The notes beneath the pieces were generated by a model. That model searched no databases, was not told the DNA's origin, and saw only the letters and a list, made by a program, of their open reading frames with translations. A stretch of 64,000 nucleotides of DNA from an uncultured Thalassotalea sp. (GTDB lineage Bacteria; Pseudomonadota; Gammaproteobacteria; Enterobacterales; Alteromonadaceae): the NCBI GenBank assembly GCA_947492575.1, contig CANLNK010000007.1, forward strand, positions 1 to 64,000, given 5' to 3'. How positions within the stretch are numbered: the stretch's first letter is position 1; each line of letters starts with the position of its first letter. Below are positions 37,388-45,436 of this stretch, piece by piece. The position numbers and the translations under genes were made by a program.

Positions 37388-38433
37388 AGACTTACTTTGA
37401 ACACGGCGACAAAGCGATAAACGCTCAGTTACTGGTAATTTTACTGGTTGAGCTCGCAAAGCAACGGGGTGTTCAAGCGGATAAACTGCTCAAAGGCACG
37501 AAATTATTTCAACAAGATTTAGCTAAGCCGCAACTACGCATATCACACCAACAGTTTGTGAAACTCATTAGCAATACGTTGAAATATTTACCTCAAGCGG
37601 ATATCCCTTTTTTGTTAGGTAGCCGATTATTTCCTATGTATCTTGGAGCAATAGGGCAGGCGCTAAAACACACGAGAAATATTGAGAGCATGATAAGGGT
37701 GGTAACTTGCAAACAACTGGCAATTTTCCCGTTCATGTTTATGCGCAGTGCCGCGACTAAACAGCATAAATACTTGTTGTTCAACCAAGCAATTAGCAAC
37801 GAAAGTCGTGAGTATCAACGATTCATGACCGAGATGTTAGTGAGTTTGTTGGTGAGCATTGCGAAACAGAAGGATATTCCTGTTAGCCGAATAGAATTTA
37901 AATTCCCATACGAAAAGCCCAATCATATTGAGCAGTATCAAGCATATTTGCCGGTTGCTTACCGTTTCTCTAATGCAGCGGAATCCTCATTTTCATCGCT
38001 CCAAGTGAAGTTTGATTTAGGGCTAGTCAAAACCGAGTTGGCAGATAGTAACCCTGTGTTGACTGCACACTATCTAAAACAAACCACCAGGGAAAAGCAA
38101 AATGTCGGTTTTCTGCAGTTTATGATGCAACGTTTATCTGAGCAGTTAACCAATCGAGGCGATGTCAGCTTAGAGTGGTTGGCTGAGCAGCTTGGTTATA
38201 GCGCGGCCACGTTAAAACGAAAACTCGCCTCTCATGGCACGAGCTATCAACAGCTAATTGATAGCATGCGCCAACAAACCGCGGTGTTTTTGTTGACAGA
38301 GCAAGGTTTCAACAACGAAAAAATAGCCCACGAACTTAAATTCTCTGACATCACCAATTTTAGGCGATCCTTTAAGCGTTGGACGGGTATGACGCCCTCT
38401 CACTTTCTTGAAATGGCAAGCCGAACTTCTTAA
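37384..38433 (+). CDS. AraC-family regulator, OruR/ArgR-like N-terminal domain
   Basis: A 349-residue transcription factor. Residues about 20-210 match the arabinose-binding-like domain of OruR/PA2337-type AraC proteins (LLKGTKLFQQDLAKPQLRIS near 40-60). Residues 240-345 hold two helix-turn-helix motifs (VSLEWLAEQLGYSAATLKRKL and KIAHELKFSDITNFRRSFKRW, ending in TGMTPSHF). It starts within the stop of the degenerate GGDEF gene, so the pair probably forms a two-gene signalling unit. Targets may be the divergent receptor/phytase genes or the convergent esterase, whose stop touches its own; none is proven. Confidence 0.88.
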   Translation: MKTYFEHGDKAINAQLLVILLVELAKQRGVQADKLLKGTKLFQQDLAKPQLRISHQQFVKLISNTLKYLPQADIPFLLGSRLFPMYLGAIGQALKHTRNIESMIRVVTCKQLAIFPFMFMRSAATKQHKYLLFNQAISNESREYQRFMTEMLVSLLVSIAKQKDIPVSRIEFKFPYEKPNHIEQYQAYLPVAYRFSNAAESSFSSLQVKFDLGLVKTELADSNPVLTAHYLKQTTREKQNVGFLQFMMQRLSEQLTNRGDVSLEWLAEQLGYSAATLKRKLASHGTSYQQLIDSMRQQTAVFLLTEQGFNNEKIAHELKFSDITNFRRSFKRWTGMTPSHFLEMASRTS

Positions 38434-39693
38434 CTAATGTTTTTTTGTCTGCTTATTCGCAGCTTTTACGGCATCTAAGTGCGCAATAAACAACTCTGCT
38501 GAATCGCCGTGTTGCATGGCGAGTTCGATGGCAATATTTGCGTGTAATTTGGCCAAATCAATGTTGTTTTCACTAAGATGTACTTTGCTTAACAGTAAAT
38601 GTAACAGCCCATTTCCCGGAATTACGCTGAGCGTCCACTCTATGAGCTGTCTAGCTTGCACTCGTTTTTCTTGGCGAATGAGGTGGTCTGAGAGGGCTCG
38701 AATATTGTTAATCGACCAATAGCTATCGATTAAAGGGTAGGTTTGGTAACCAACGTTATGGCTTCGCTCATTGTAAAAATTGACTATGTCTTTTACCGGT
38801 GTAGCCGAATCTCTGAATACGCTGTAATCGGGCAACCAGACATCACGTGGAAACAAATACCCAAATGCCTCGTCAATTGAAAGGGCAGCTAATGCATAAT
38901 GTTCTGTATTAGCTGGGAGAGCGGTAATGAGTCGGCCTTGGTTATCTTGGTTTCTCTTACGAAGTGCTAGATAAGTATTTTTACCGCTGTCATCGGCACT
39001 AAAATCAGACATCGCTTTACTGTGGTAGAAAAAGGCGCTCGCGTGGCTCTTTATCTTTGCTTCAATTAGCTGGTATAACGGCTCATCATCTAGTGAGGTA
39101 AAGTGAAGGTCACTTGCAAGTGCTATGTGAACGTCAAAAAAAGGCTTTTCCAACAAAAAATCGTAAATGATGTTCGTCGCTGTCGGCGATAACCCAATGC
39201 CTACGCGATATGGGGCGGTTCGGTAGTGCTGTTCAATAAACGTGTTTAGCTCTGAGGAAACAAATTGAGCCATTTTTTCAGGTTTTGCATGACCAGCAAA
39301 TACCGAACCATTAGGGCGTTTTATGGGCATTGCGAAATTAATTCGAGCATGAATGCTGGTTGTATTGATGCCGACAATAATTGCTTCTGGTGCTAGTTCT
39401 CTTTGCCAGCGTGATTTCATACTAGCAACAGTAATGTCAAACAGATATTCGCTATCGAAAAGGTAGACAACTGGGTAGCTTTTTGTACTTTTGGCATAAG
39501 AATCTGGTAGGTAAATGTCAATGTCCATTGCACTACCTAGGGCTTTTGAATCAATCGTCATGCTGTAGCCAAGAGGTCTTATATTTGAAGAGTATTTACT
39601 GCTCTTAGGCGTGAATTGATATGCGCTAGCAAGTTGACTTATAAACGCCAAAGCAAGCATGACAGTAGAAATATAATACCTCATTGAAATCAT
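38434..39693 (-). CDS. Secreted alpha/beta-hydrolase of the esterase-D/Fes-like family with helical C-terminus
   Basis: A 419-residue protein with a signal peptide (cleavage near QLASA), then a putative-esterase domain (about 40-300). YPVVYLFDSEYLF is the family strand, and the nucleophile serine lies in VGIGLSPTATN, where the last glycine of the usual GxSxG elbow is replaced. RSHNVGYQTYP may supply a histidine. The C-terminal 90 residues look like TPR helices (ARQLIEWTLSVIPGNGLLHLLLSK). Related enzymes hydrolyse siderophores, xylan acetyl groups or feruloyl esters; the substrate here is unknown. It abuts the convergent AraC gene. Confidence 0.75.
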   Translation of the reverse strand: MISMRYYISTVMLALAFISQLASAYQFTPKSSKYSSNIRPLGYSMTIDSKALGSAMDIDIYLPDSYAKSTKSYPVVYLFDSEYLFDITVASMKSRWQRELAPEAIIVGINTTSIHARINFAMPIKRPNGSVFAGHAKPEKMAQFVSSELNTFIEQHYRTAPYRVGIGLSPTATNIIYDFLLEKPFFDVHIALASDLHFTSLDDEPLYQLIEAKIKSHASAFFYHSKAMSDFSADDSGKNTYLALRKRNQDNQGRLITALPANTEHYALAALSIDEAFGYLFPRDVWLPDYSVFRDSATPVKDIVNFYNERSHNVGYQTYPLIDSYWSINNIRALSDHLIRQEKRVQARQLIEWTLSVIPGNGLLHLLLSKVHLSENNIDLAKLHANIAIELAMQHGDSAELFIAHLDAVKAANKQTKKH

Positions 39694-39999
39694 CCATTTT
39701 ATCGTTAATAACGTGTGCTTGTTATTGAGTGTTGAGTTAACAAAATTGTTGTTTATTGCTTTGTTTCCGAAATGATTATTGAACTAAATCGTCGTAAATT
39801 ACTTGTTCGATATACCTAGATTTGTTGCTCAGCGTACAAGTTGATAGATTCTTGTACTAAAGAAAAGTGCCGAGGGCTGGTACTGTTTGGGATTGACTCT
39901 ATGATGAAAGAAGGAAGAGGAAGTATCATCCCGTACCACTCATTTGAGTTTGCCCTCGGCAAAACCGAACTACTTTCGCTGTATGTTTAGCGCTAGCAT
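39694..39999. other. 306-bp intergenic region containing a large branched inverted repeat
   Basis: Between the TlpA stop and the esterase start (both minus strand) there is AT-rich sequence plus the structured element at 39868-39961. The esterase promoter must lie in 39694-39860. No gene was seen. Confidence 0.55.
39868..39961 (-). terminator. 94-bp branched stem structure, possible operon terminator or small RNA
   Basis: A perfect 10-bp outer stem (TGCCGAGGGC at 39868-39877, GCCCTCGGCA at 39952-39961) encloses two helices. One is TGGTAC/GTACCA (39878-39883, 39933-39938), extended by GGGAT/ATCCC-type pairing (39889-39896 with 39926-39932). The other is a small ACTCA/TGAGT hairpin (39938-39949). 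This predicts a three-way junction. Read leftward it is followed by CTTTTCTTT, so it may terminate the bufferin operon, but the size is unusual. Confidence 0.5.
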
Positions 40000-40605
40000 T
40001 TAATTATCTTCGTCATTTGAACTGGTTGACGTGCTTAACATTTGCAAAGCATTTTCTAGTCCCTCAGGGAATTCATTGCCCTGATATCTGAGCTTTCCAT
40101 CGATATCGATTACGATTTGCGTTGGCGTACCAAAGACGCCAAAAGACTCCGACACAAGACTGTGCTCATCATAAGCCATTGGAAAGTTTGTGTTGTAAGT
40201 GCGTTGATATTTGCGAATGTTCTCCAATGAGTCGTTATAACCAACATTGATTGCCAGCACTTCAATTTGATCACCAAACTCTTTGTGTAAAGCCTTAATT
40301 CGAGGGATCTCTTTTTTACAAATTGGGCACCATGTTGCCCAAAAAAATAGAAATACGGGCTTTTTATGTTGATACGAGGACAATGAAAACTCTTGTCCGT
40401 CAAGGGTATTGATGGAAAAACCTTTAGGCGCTTCTGCAGCATAGCTATAGGTGCTTAGGAATAAAATAGCGAAACAAAGCCATACAACTAATACGGTAAA
40501 GCTTTTAACCAAATCTCGGTATTGTTGCTTCGCTATATCTTTAAACTGTTGTCGAGTCAGTTCTTTTTTCGCTGATAACGAAGACTTTTCTGTAACGTGC
40601 AACAT
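40000..40605 (-). CDS. Membrane-anchored TlpA-family thioredoxin, last gene of bufferin operon
   Basis: A 201-residue protein with a long basic N-terminus, one membrane anchor (about 36-56) and a periplasmic thioredoxin-fold domain. The redox motif is WCPIC (C93-C96), with the cis-proline in FGVFGTPTQIV. TlpA/ResA-like proteins reduce or oxidise disulfides on exported metalloproteins. Placed 30 bp after bufC, it may control the thiol state of the bufferin peptide cysteines before or after modification. That link is contextual, not shown. A poly-Asp/Ser tail (STSTSSNDEDN) is disordered. Confidence 0.85.
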   Translation of the reverse strand: MLHVTEKSSLSAKKELTRQQFKDIAKQQYRDLVKSFTVLVVWLCFAILFLSTYSYAAEAPKGFSINTLDGQEFSLSSYQHKKPVFLFFWATWCPICKKEIPRIKALHKEFGDQIEVLAINVGYNDSLENIRKYQRTYNTNFPMAYDEHSLVSESFGVFGTPTQIVIDIDGKLRYQGNEFPEGLENALQMLSTSTSSNDEDN

Positions 40606-40635
40606 AAATATGTGTCCTAAAATATTAATGGTGAC

Positions 40636-41403
40636 CTAAAATGTGTACAACTTTGAAAGTAGGTTGCGCTCAAGCGCAATGGGTAACCATTGGGTAAAGT
40701 CAAAATTCGTTGGGTTGATTACATCAAGTGACTCGCCTATCGATAACTCTTTAGAAAGCAATGTTAACCACTCGAGTTCTGTTGCATCTATTGTTTGCAC
40801 TTGTGCTTTAAACTCAGGACGATAGATCAGTACATTTTGTTGTAGATTGTTTTCACAAATTGCATTTTCCAGTGCTGACATAGCAGCTTTATCTTGCTCA
40901 GCAATTAGGCGCAGATTTGCAATTGGAAATGGGCTATTAAAAAATTGCACTGAATCGTTGAGTTTAATGAACACATCGTCCAGCTCTGCTTCACCAAGCA
41001 ATGCTAGTGAGTCCTGCTCAAACCAACTGTTTGTTGCTCGTTCTACTTGGTGAACTGCTAGATCTAATCGAGCAGATTCAGCGACGAATGGATATTCATC
41101 TAATATATCGAGCGTCTTTAAAAAATTAGGTAATCCAACTCCCCACTCAGCCCAATCACCATGGCAGGGAGGCTGTTTAAACAACAAAACCTGACAGATA
41201 TAATCCATTAACTCTTGGCCAATCTGGCTAACAACCGTTGGATAGATGATTGAAAGCGCGTTAGCAGCCGTGGCCTTAATGTTGTTTCGATAAGCGATCA
41301 ATCCATTGGTCATGCCTTTATCTTCGGCAGTATTTTGTGAAAATATCGCCTCAATAAATGCCTGTTGCTCTTGCGCAACTAATTGACGTACATCACTATT
41401 CAT
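40636..41403 (-). CDS. bufC: BufC/HvfC-type protein (DUF2063), RiPP partner protein
   Basis: A 255-residue cytoplasmic protein. The N-terminal DUF2063 domain shows the family pattern: YRNNIKATAANALSIIYPTV, then WAEWGVGLPNFL and FVAESARLDLAVHQVERA. In bufferin and methanobactin-like loci the DUF2063/MbnC-like partner forms a complex with the DUF692 oxidase and helps present the precursor peptide. The gene starts four bases after the bufB stop, so the two are surely co-translated. No catalytic residues are expected in this subunit. Confidence 0.86.
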   Translation of the reverse strand: MNSDVRQLVAQEQQAFIEAIFSQNTAEDKGMTNGLIAYRNNIKATAANALSIIYPTVVSQIGQELMDYICQVLLFKQPPCHGDWAEWGVGLPNFLKTLDILDEYPFVAESARLDLAVHQVERATNSWFEQDSLALLGEAELDDVFIKLNDSVQFFNSPFPIANLRLIAEQDKAAMSALENAICENNLQQNVLIYRPEFKAQVQTIDATELEWLTLLSKELSIGESLDVINPTNFDFTQWLPIALERNLLSKLYTF

Positions 41404-41407
41404 CGTC

Positions 41408-42283
41408 TTAACCTATGTTTGCAGTTAGTGTATCGCGGGCGATATCTTTAGCTAACCTTGCTTGCCCTACTAGGGTTTGCCAATCCGGCAAGTTGTTGTC
41501 CCACTCGACTAATGTTGGTACAGCACCAAAACGTGCAATTGCAAAGCGGTATAAATGCCAGCAGTCAGGTGATACAGGGTGGCTGTGATCATCTATTGCT
41601 AGTTCTCCTTGTCCCGCCTTTGTATGGCCTGCAAGATGAATCTCTTTAACAACCGATGGTGTAATATCGTTCAGCCAAGCGTTTGCGTAGTCTTCTTGAG
41701 ATTCAACCGATAAGTTGTGAGCTGATACAAGGATATTGTTAAGGTCGATAAGCAATCCACAACCAGATAGCTCTGTAAGTCTGACTAAAAACTCTGTTTC
41801 AGACATATCTTGATCTGAAAATTGAATGTAATTAGACAAATTTTCAATCAGTATCTGCCGTTGCAGCTTTTGCTGTAATTCATCAACATTCTCTGCAAAT
41901 ACCTTTAACGCACTTTCGGTAAAAGTAATGGGAAGTAAATCACCCAAGTGCACGGGCTTGTTCATCCAGTGGCTCCATGTATAACAAGCATGATCTGATA
42001 CGAGCATCGGATTAACATTGCTAATAAGCGCTTGCAAATTAGCAAGCATAGAAGGAGGCATGGTACGCGCAGAACCTAAGCCTAGTGCTGTACAGTGAAG
42101 ACTGATAGGGTAGTGCTCACTGACTTTTTGCAAATAGCTAGGTGTTGCTCCACCTTGTGCCATAAAGTTTTCTGCATGAACTTCAACAAAGTCAATATCG
42201 ACAGGAGTAGTCAAGGCGTCATGGTAATGAGCATGACGCAAACCAACCCCAACATACGGCAATTTTGTGTGATCGCTTTTCAT
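41408..42283 (-). CDS. bufB: BufB/HvfB (DUF692) multinuclear-iron oxidase, peptide-modifying enzyme
   Basis: A 291-residue TIM-barrel protein of the DUF692 (MbnB-like) family. Candidate metal ligands are arranged as in the family: FVEVHAENF, SDHACYTW, ILIENLSNY, LLIDLNNILVSAHN, KEIHLAGHT, DDHSHPV and LVEWDNNLPDW, giving the expected set of His, Glu and Asp around a two- or three-iron site. MbnB-type enzymes use O2 to convert peptide cysteines into oxazolone/thioamide or thiooxazole groups that bind copper. It lies between bufA1 and bufC with 23- and 4-bp gaps. Confidence 0.9.
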   Translation of the reverse strand: MKSDHTKLPYVGVGLRHAHYHDALTTPVDIDFVEVHAENFMAQGGATPSYLQKVSEHYPISLHCTALGLGSARTMPPSMLANLQALISNVNPMLVSDHACYTWSHWMNKPVHLGDLLPITFTESALKVFAENVDELQQKLQRQILIENLSNYIQFSDQDMSETEFLVRLTELSGCGLLIDLNNILVSAHNLSVESQEDYANAWLNDITPSVVKEIHLAGHTKAGQGELAIDDHSHPVSPDCWHLYRFAIARFGAVPTLVEWDNNLPDWQTLVGQARLAKDIARDTLTANIG

Positions 42284-42306
42284 TGACTATCTCCCATCAA
42301 ACTCAA

Positions 42307-42588
42307 CTAACTGTTTTTACTAGCGTTGTATTTCTTCTTGGCTTCTGCTTTTAACATGCCGCCAATTGATTTACAGGTTCCCTTGGCGACAAGCTTCCAT
42401 TCGCCAGGGTCATTATCTACAGTGGATTGACCAGCACATGAATGTGTACCTGCCAAATTACCGCAGTCATTTTGTCCAGCTTTGGCAACGCCGTAGCACT
42501 TTTCTTTTGCTGCCGCTTCTACCGGCATAACAATGGCAGAGGAAAGCACGGCTGCTAATGCAGCACTCGCTAATAATTGCTTGTTCAT
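42307..42588 (-). CDS. bufA1: Bufferin precursor peptide BufA1 (DUF2282)
   Basis: A 93-residue precursor with a long Sec signal peptide ([20 protein letters not shown], cleavage near VEAAA) and the DUF2282 core. Four cysteines lie at 31, 42, 51 and 72 within [25 protein letters not shown] and VAKGTCKSI. In characterised bufferins, cysteines in the middle of the core are oxidised by BufB/BufC to thiooxazole groups that chelate copper after export, buffering the periplasm. The extended signal peptide is itself typical of these exported RiPPs. The C-terminal tail is Lys/Ala-rich. Metal specificity here is inferred. Confidence 0.9.
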   Translation of the reverse strand: MNKQLLASAALAAVLSSAIVMPVEAAAKEKCYGVAKAGQNDCGNLAGTHSCAGQSTVDNDPGEWKLVAKGTCKSIGGMLKAEAKKKYNASKNS

Positions 42589-42616
42589 ATCAATTCTCCA
42601 ACTAAAGGAATTATGA

Positions 42617-43096
42617 TTATTCTTCGCTTAACACTTTTGCATCGACGTACTCGATACCATTCCAAGTGCGGTGTGCAGTGTTGATATTGCCTGACACATC
42701 TTCCATCCATTTCTTTTGAACGGTCTTGTTTAGGTTCAAGTAAAGTTTGTTGTCTGCGATGTACCAGGCAGATGGGTCAACATCTAATTTTTGGTTAAGA
42801 ACAACGCCCATTGCACAATAGCCACCAAATTGAGGCGCGTATTTTTCTGGGCTTGATTTGAACTTGTCACGGTTAGCTACCGAAGAGAAATTGTAGATAG
42901 CGCCTTCGTGAGTCGCAGAGTATTTCGCAATCCCTTTTGTTGGTTTACCTTTTGTAAAGTAAGCAACAGGGTCGTAACCGTGTATAGCAAGATCGTTGTC
43001 GGTAACGTTGATGTTGTTATCAACCGCGAATGCAAAGCTGCTCATGGTAAATGCCGCAGCAACACTTAAAGATTTAATTAGAGTAGAAAATTTCAT
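42617..43096 (-). CDS. Periplasmic YHS-domain protein, first gene of bufferin operon
   Basis: A 159-residue protein with a signal peptide (cleavage near SFAFA) and the secreted YHS-like pattern: [22 protein letters not shown], then [31 protein letters not shown] with a single conserved cysteine. YHS domains are associated with metal-handling ATPases and oxygenases, and the secreted form is common beside metal-responsive genes. It begins the operon YHS-bufA1-bufB-bufC-tlpA (gaps of 28, 23, 4 and 30 bp), so it probably handles the same metal. Direct function unknown. Confidence 0.85.
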   Translation of the reverse strand: MKFSTLIKSLSVAAAFTMSSFAFAVDNNINVTDNDLAIHGYDPVAYFTKGKPTKGIAKYSATHEGAIYNFSSVANRDKFKSSPEKYAPQFGGYCAMGVVLNQKLDVDPSAWYIADNKLYLNLNKTVQKKWMEDVSGNINTAHRTWNGIEYVDAKVLSEE

Positions 43097-43447
43097 TGTA
43101 AGCTCCTAACTTTCATTTAATGGTTGGGCGAACGCTCTTCATATTGGTTAGCCCGGTCTGGGTAGTAAATGTTTACTGTGGTTAGAATACGGCGTTTTAT
43201 TTTGCTTGTTGCATCCAAAACACCTTGGTTCTAAACCAAAAGTCTTTTGTTGATTTTTCTCTGGGAAATTATGGAGGTTTTTTTGTTAAGCTCTTGTTTA
43301 TAATAAAAAATATTTTTATCGAAGATGAGGGCTAAATTGGTTTTTAACGTAAAAGAAAGCGGAATTTATGGATTTTGGGGATAAATGGTTTATCCCCAGA
43401 GACTAATCGTATGGTCGGTTAACGTTGAGTGAATTTTGGAGAAGAAA
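43097..43447. promoter_or_regulatory. 351-bp promoter region of the bufferin operon
   Basis: This lies between the AraC stop and the YHS start; both genes run leftward. TTGGTT-CTA-AACCAA at 43225-43239 is a 6-bp palindrome about 130 bp upstream of the YHS start and is a candidate operator. A poly-T/A tract around 43275-43320 is strongly bendable. No MerR/CueR-type spaced dyad and no gene were seen. Confidence 0.45.
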
Positions 43448-44266
43448 TTAATCTTTGTTGTTTAGCCAATCGCTAGGTGAAACTCCAAGGCTTTTGCGAA
43501 AAACTCTGGCAAGTGCTGACCCGTGTTCGTAGCCGACTTCATTTGCAATCATACTGATTGGCTTACCTTGTTGAAGTAGGTTTTGTGCCATCGAAATACG
43601 TAAATCTGTCACGTATTGATTGGGTGTTTGGCCAACGGTTTCTTTAAATAAAGCAGCGAATTTAGAACGAGAAAGGGCAGCAATATCAGCAAGCGATTCC
43701 ACCGTCCAAGGTTTTTCAGGCTCAGCATGAATCGCTTCGATAACAGCTGAAAGTCTCGGATGCGTCATCGCAGACAAAACACCTTGCACAACGACCCCTT
43801 TATCGAGAACATCTCTCAATATTTGAAGTAGGAAAATGTCGGTCAATTTATTAATCATTGCCTGACGACCTTCAAACTCGTTAAACGCCTCGTCAAATAA
43901 CCATTGGGCAGTACTACCAATAGGGTCGTTCGCATCAATTTCATGGTAGATAAATTGCGGTAGTGATTTGGTTAATACGCTGCTGTTTGCCGAGCCTAAG
44001 TTGATTGTTGCGCAAACTAAGGTGGCATCTTCCGATTCGCTCGAAATAACTTTGTGTTCCACGCCATTTGGTAGAAAGATAACTGACGGTGTGTCTAAAC
44101 AAACTTTATGACCTTCGTTGGTCATTACTGTGAGTTTTCCCGATTTAAGAATATGCAGATGACCACCCTCGTGACCACCGATAGTTTGTATGCCACATAG
44201 CCCGCCGGTATAAAACACCTCGGCACTCAGCGATATGTGATTAATTATTTTACTTAAATCATCCAC
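43448..44266 (-). CDS. AraC-family regulator with cupin sensor, copy 1
   Basis: A 272-residue regulator: an N-terminal cupin_6-like domain (about 10-110: GGLCGIQTIGGHEGGHLHILKSG, SVIFLPNGVEHKV) and a C-terminal two-HTH AraC domain (about 165-270, ending ALARVFRKSLGVSPSDW). The His-rich cupin segment HEGGHLHIL could hold a metal, so this regulator may sense metal or a small ligand. It stands between the bufferin promoter and a near-duplicate regulator gene (44482-45303) on the same strand. The most economical target is the bufferin operon, but this is unproven. Confidence 0.88.
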   Translation of the reverse strand: MDDLSKIINHISLSAEVFYTGGLCGIQTIGGHEGGHLHILKSGKLTVMTNEGHKVCLDTPSVIFLPNGVEHKVISSESEDATLVCATINLGSANSSVLTKSLPQFIYHEIDANDPIGSTAQWLFDEAFNEFEGRQAMINKLTDIFLLQILRDVLDKGVVVQGVLSAMTHPRLSAVIEAIHAEPEKPWTVESLADIAALSRSKFAALFKETVGQTPNQYVTDLRISMAQNLLQQGKPISMIANEVGYEHGSALARVFRKSLGVSPSDWLNNKD

Positions 44267-44389
44267 TATTTTTTTCCATACTTCTTGTTGTATACCTTTG
44301 ATACGGTAATAGACATAGATATTCCACGTAATGTTTCATTAATAAGTGTAGGTTTTTTCTCGGTGGGATATACGCTTTAATTAAAAAAG

Positions 44390-44465
44390 GAGTTGAAGGC
44401 GCTGCATTAAAGGGATGAAAAGCAGAGCAGTAAGATCAAAGGTGGACTTTACTCACCTTCAACTC
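44390..44465 (-). terminator. Long-stem branched terminator downstream of AraC copy 2
   Basis: GAGTTGAAGG (44390-44399) and CCTTCAACTC (44456-44465) form a perfect 10-bp outer stem; on the minus strand it is followed by CTTTTTT. Inside, AAGGTG/CACCTT (44439-44459) overlaps the outer stem as an alternative hairpin, and CTGC/GCAG adds a third helix. It lies 16 bases past the AraC copy 2 stop. Confidence 0.65.
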
Positions 44466-44481
44466 AAAGTTGTGACTGGTA

Positions 44482-45303
44482 CTATAATCGGCGATTGCTC
44501 ATCCATTCAGTTGGCGAAACGCCTAAGCTTTTCCTAAAGACTCTTGCCAATGCAGAACCATGCTCGTAGCCAACTTCATTGGCGATAATACTGATCGACT
44601 TTCCTTTCTTAAGAAGATTCTGTGCGATCGCTATGCGTAATTCGGTAATATAATGATTGGGTGATTGGCCGACCGTTTCTTTAAACAAAGCCGCAAACTT
44701 AGAGCGAGAAAGCGCAGCAATTTCTGCCAGTGTCTCCACGGTCCACTGTTTTTCAGGCTCGGCGTGTATGGCATCGATAACATTTGAAAGTCTTGGGTGC
44801 GTCATTGCTGACAATACGCCTTGAACAACCAAACCTTTGCTGACGATGTCCCGTAAAATTTGCAGTAAAAAGATATCGGTCAACTTGTCTATCATGGCTT
44901 GACGTCCGTTCATTTCCTTAAACGCTTCGTCGAATAACCACTGAGCTGTGATTCCTATTGGATCGCCTTCAGTAATCTCATGATAGATGAATTGCGGTAA
45001 CGATCTTGTCAGCGTTGTACTGTTGACCGAGTTAAATTTAACTGTTGCACAGATGAGCTTGGCATTATCTGACTCGCTTGAAATAATTCTATGCTCAGCG
45101 CCACAAGGTATAAAAATTACCGACGGTGTATCCAAACAGACTTTGTGCCCGTCACTGGTAATTACTGTTAACTTGCCCGACTCAAGAATATGAAGATGTC
45201 CGTTATCACTGCCACCAATGGACTGAATCCCGCATAGTCCACCTGAATAAAAGACCTCTGCACTCAACGTTACGTAATTAATAATCTTACTTAGTTCGTC
45301 CAT
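44482..45303 (-). CDS. AraC-family regulator with cupin sensor, copy 2
   Basis: A 273-residue paralogue of the preceding regulator, roughly three-quarters identical by eye. I use the ATG at 45303 because the other copy starts at the same residue (MDELSKIINYV) and AAGG lies eight bases upstream; the frame could extend further but without a binding site. The cupin segment reads GGSDNGHLHILESG, so one histidine of copy 1's HEGGHLH is lost here. Such divergence in the sensor with a conserved DNA-binding domain suggests related targets but different ligands. Divergent from a TetR gene. Confidence 0.88.
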   Translation of the reverse strand: MDELSKIINYVTLSAEVFYSGGLCGIQSIGGSDNGHLHILESGKLTVITSDGHKVCLDTPSVIFIPCGAEHRIISSESDNAKLICATVKFNSVNSTTLTRSLPQFIYHEITEGDPIGITAQWLFDEAFKEMNGRQAMIDKLTDIFLLQILRDIVSKGLVVQGVLSAMTHPRLSNVIDAIHAEPEKQWTVETLAEIAALSRSKFAALFKETVGQSPNHYITELRIAIAQNLLKKGKSISIIANEVGYEHGSALARVFRKSLGVSPTEWMSNRRL

Positions 45304-45324
45304 TGTCATCACCTTGGTTAGTAA

Positions 45325-45392
45325 CTGAACAGATCTGTACAATAAGGTATGTTTAAAAATTGCGCAAGTACTTTTTGTACTGTTCTGTTCAG
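45325..45392. promoter_or_regulatory. Paired inverted operator-like sites between AraC copy 2 and TetR
   Basis: CTGAACAGATCTGT (45325-45338) recurs inverted as ACTGTTCTGTTCAG (45379-45392), matching at 11 of 14 positions. The first copy contains the perfect palindrome ACAGATCTGT. AGTAC-TTTTT-GTACT (45367-45381) is a third dyad. Their place in the divergent promoter suggests TetR autoregulation and control of the AraC gene. Confidence 0.55.
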
Positions 45393-45436
45393 AAACTTGT
45401 GTTACACTTTTCAAAACGGTGATAATGGAGCGGTAA

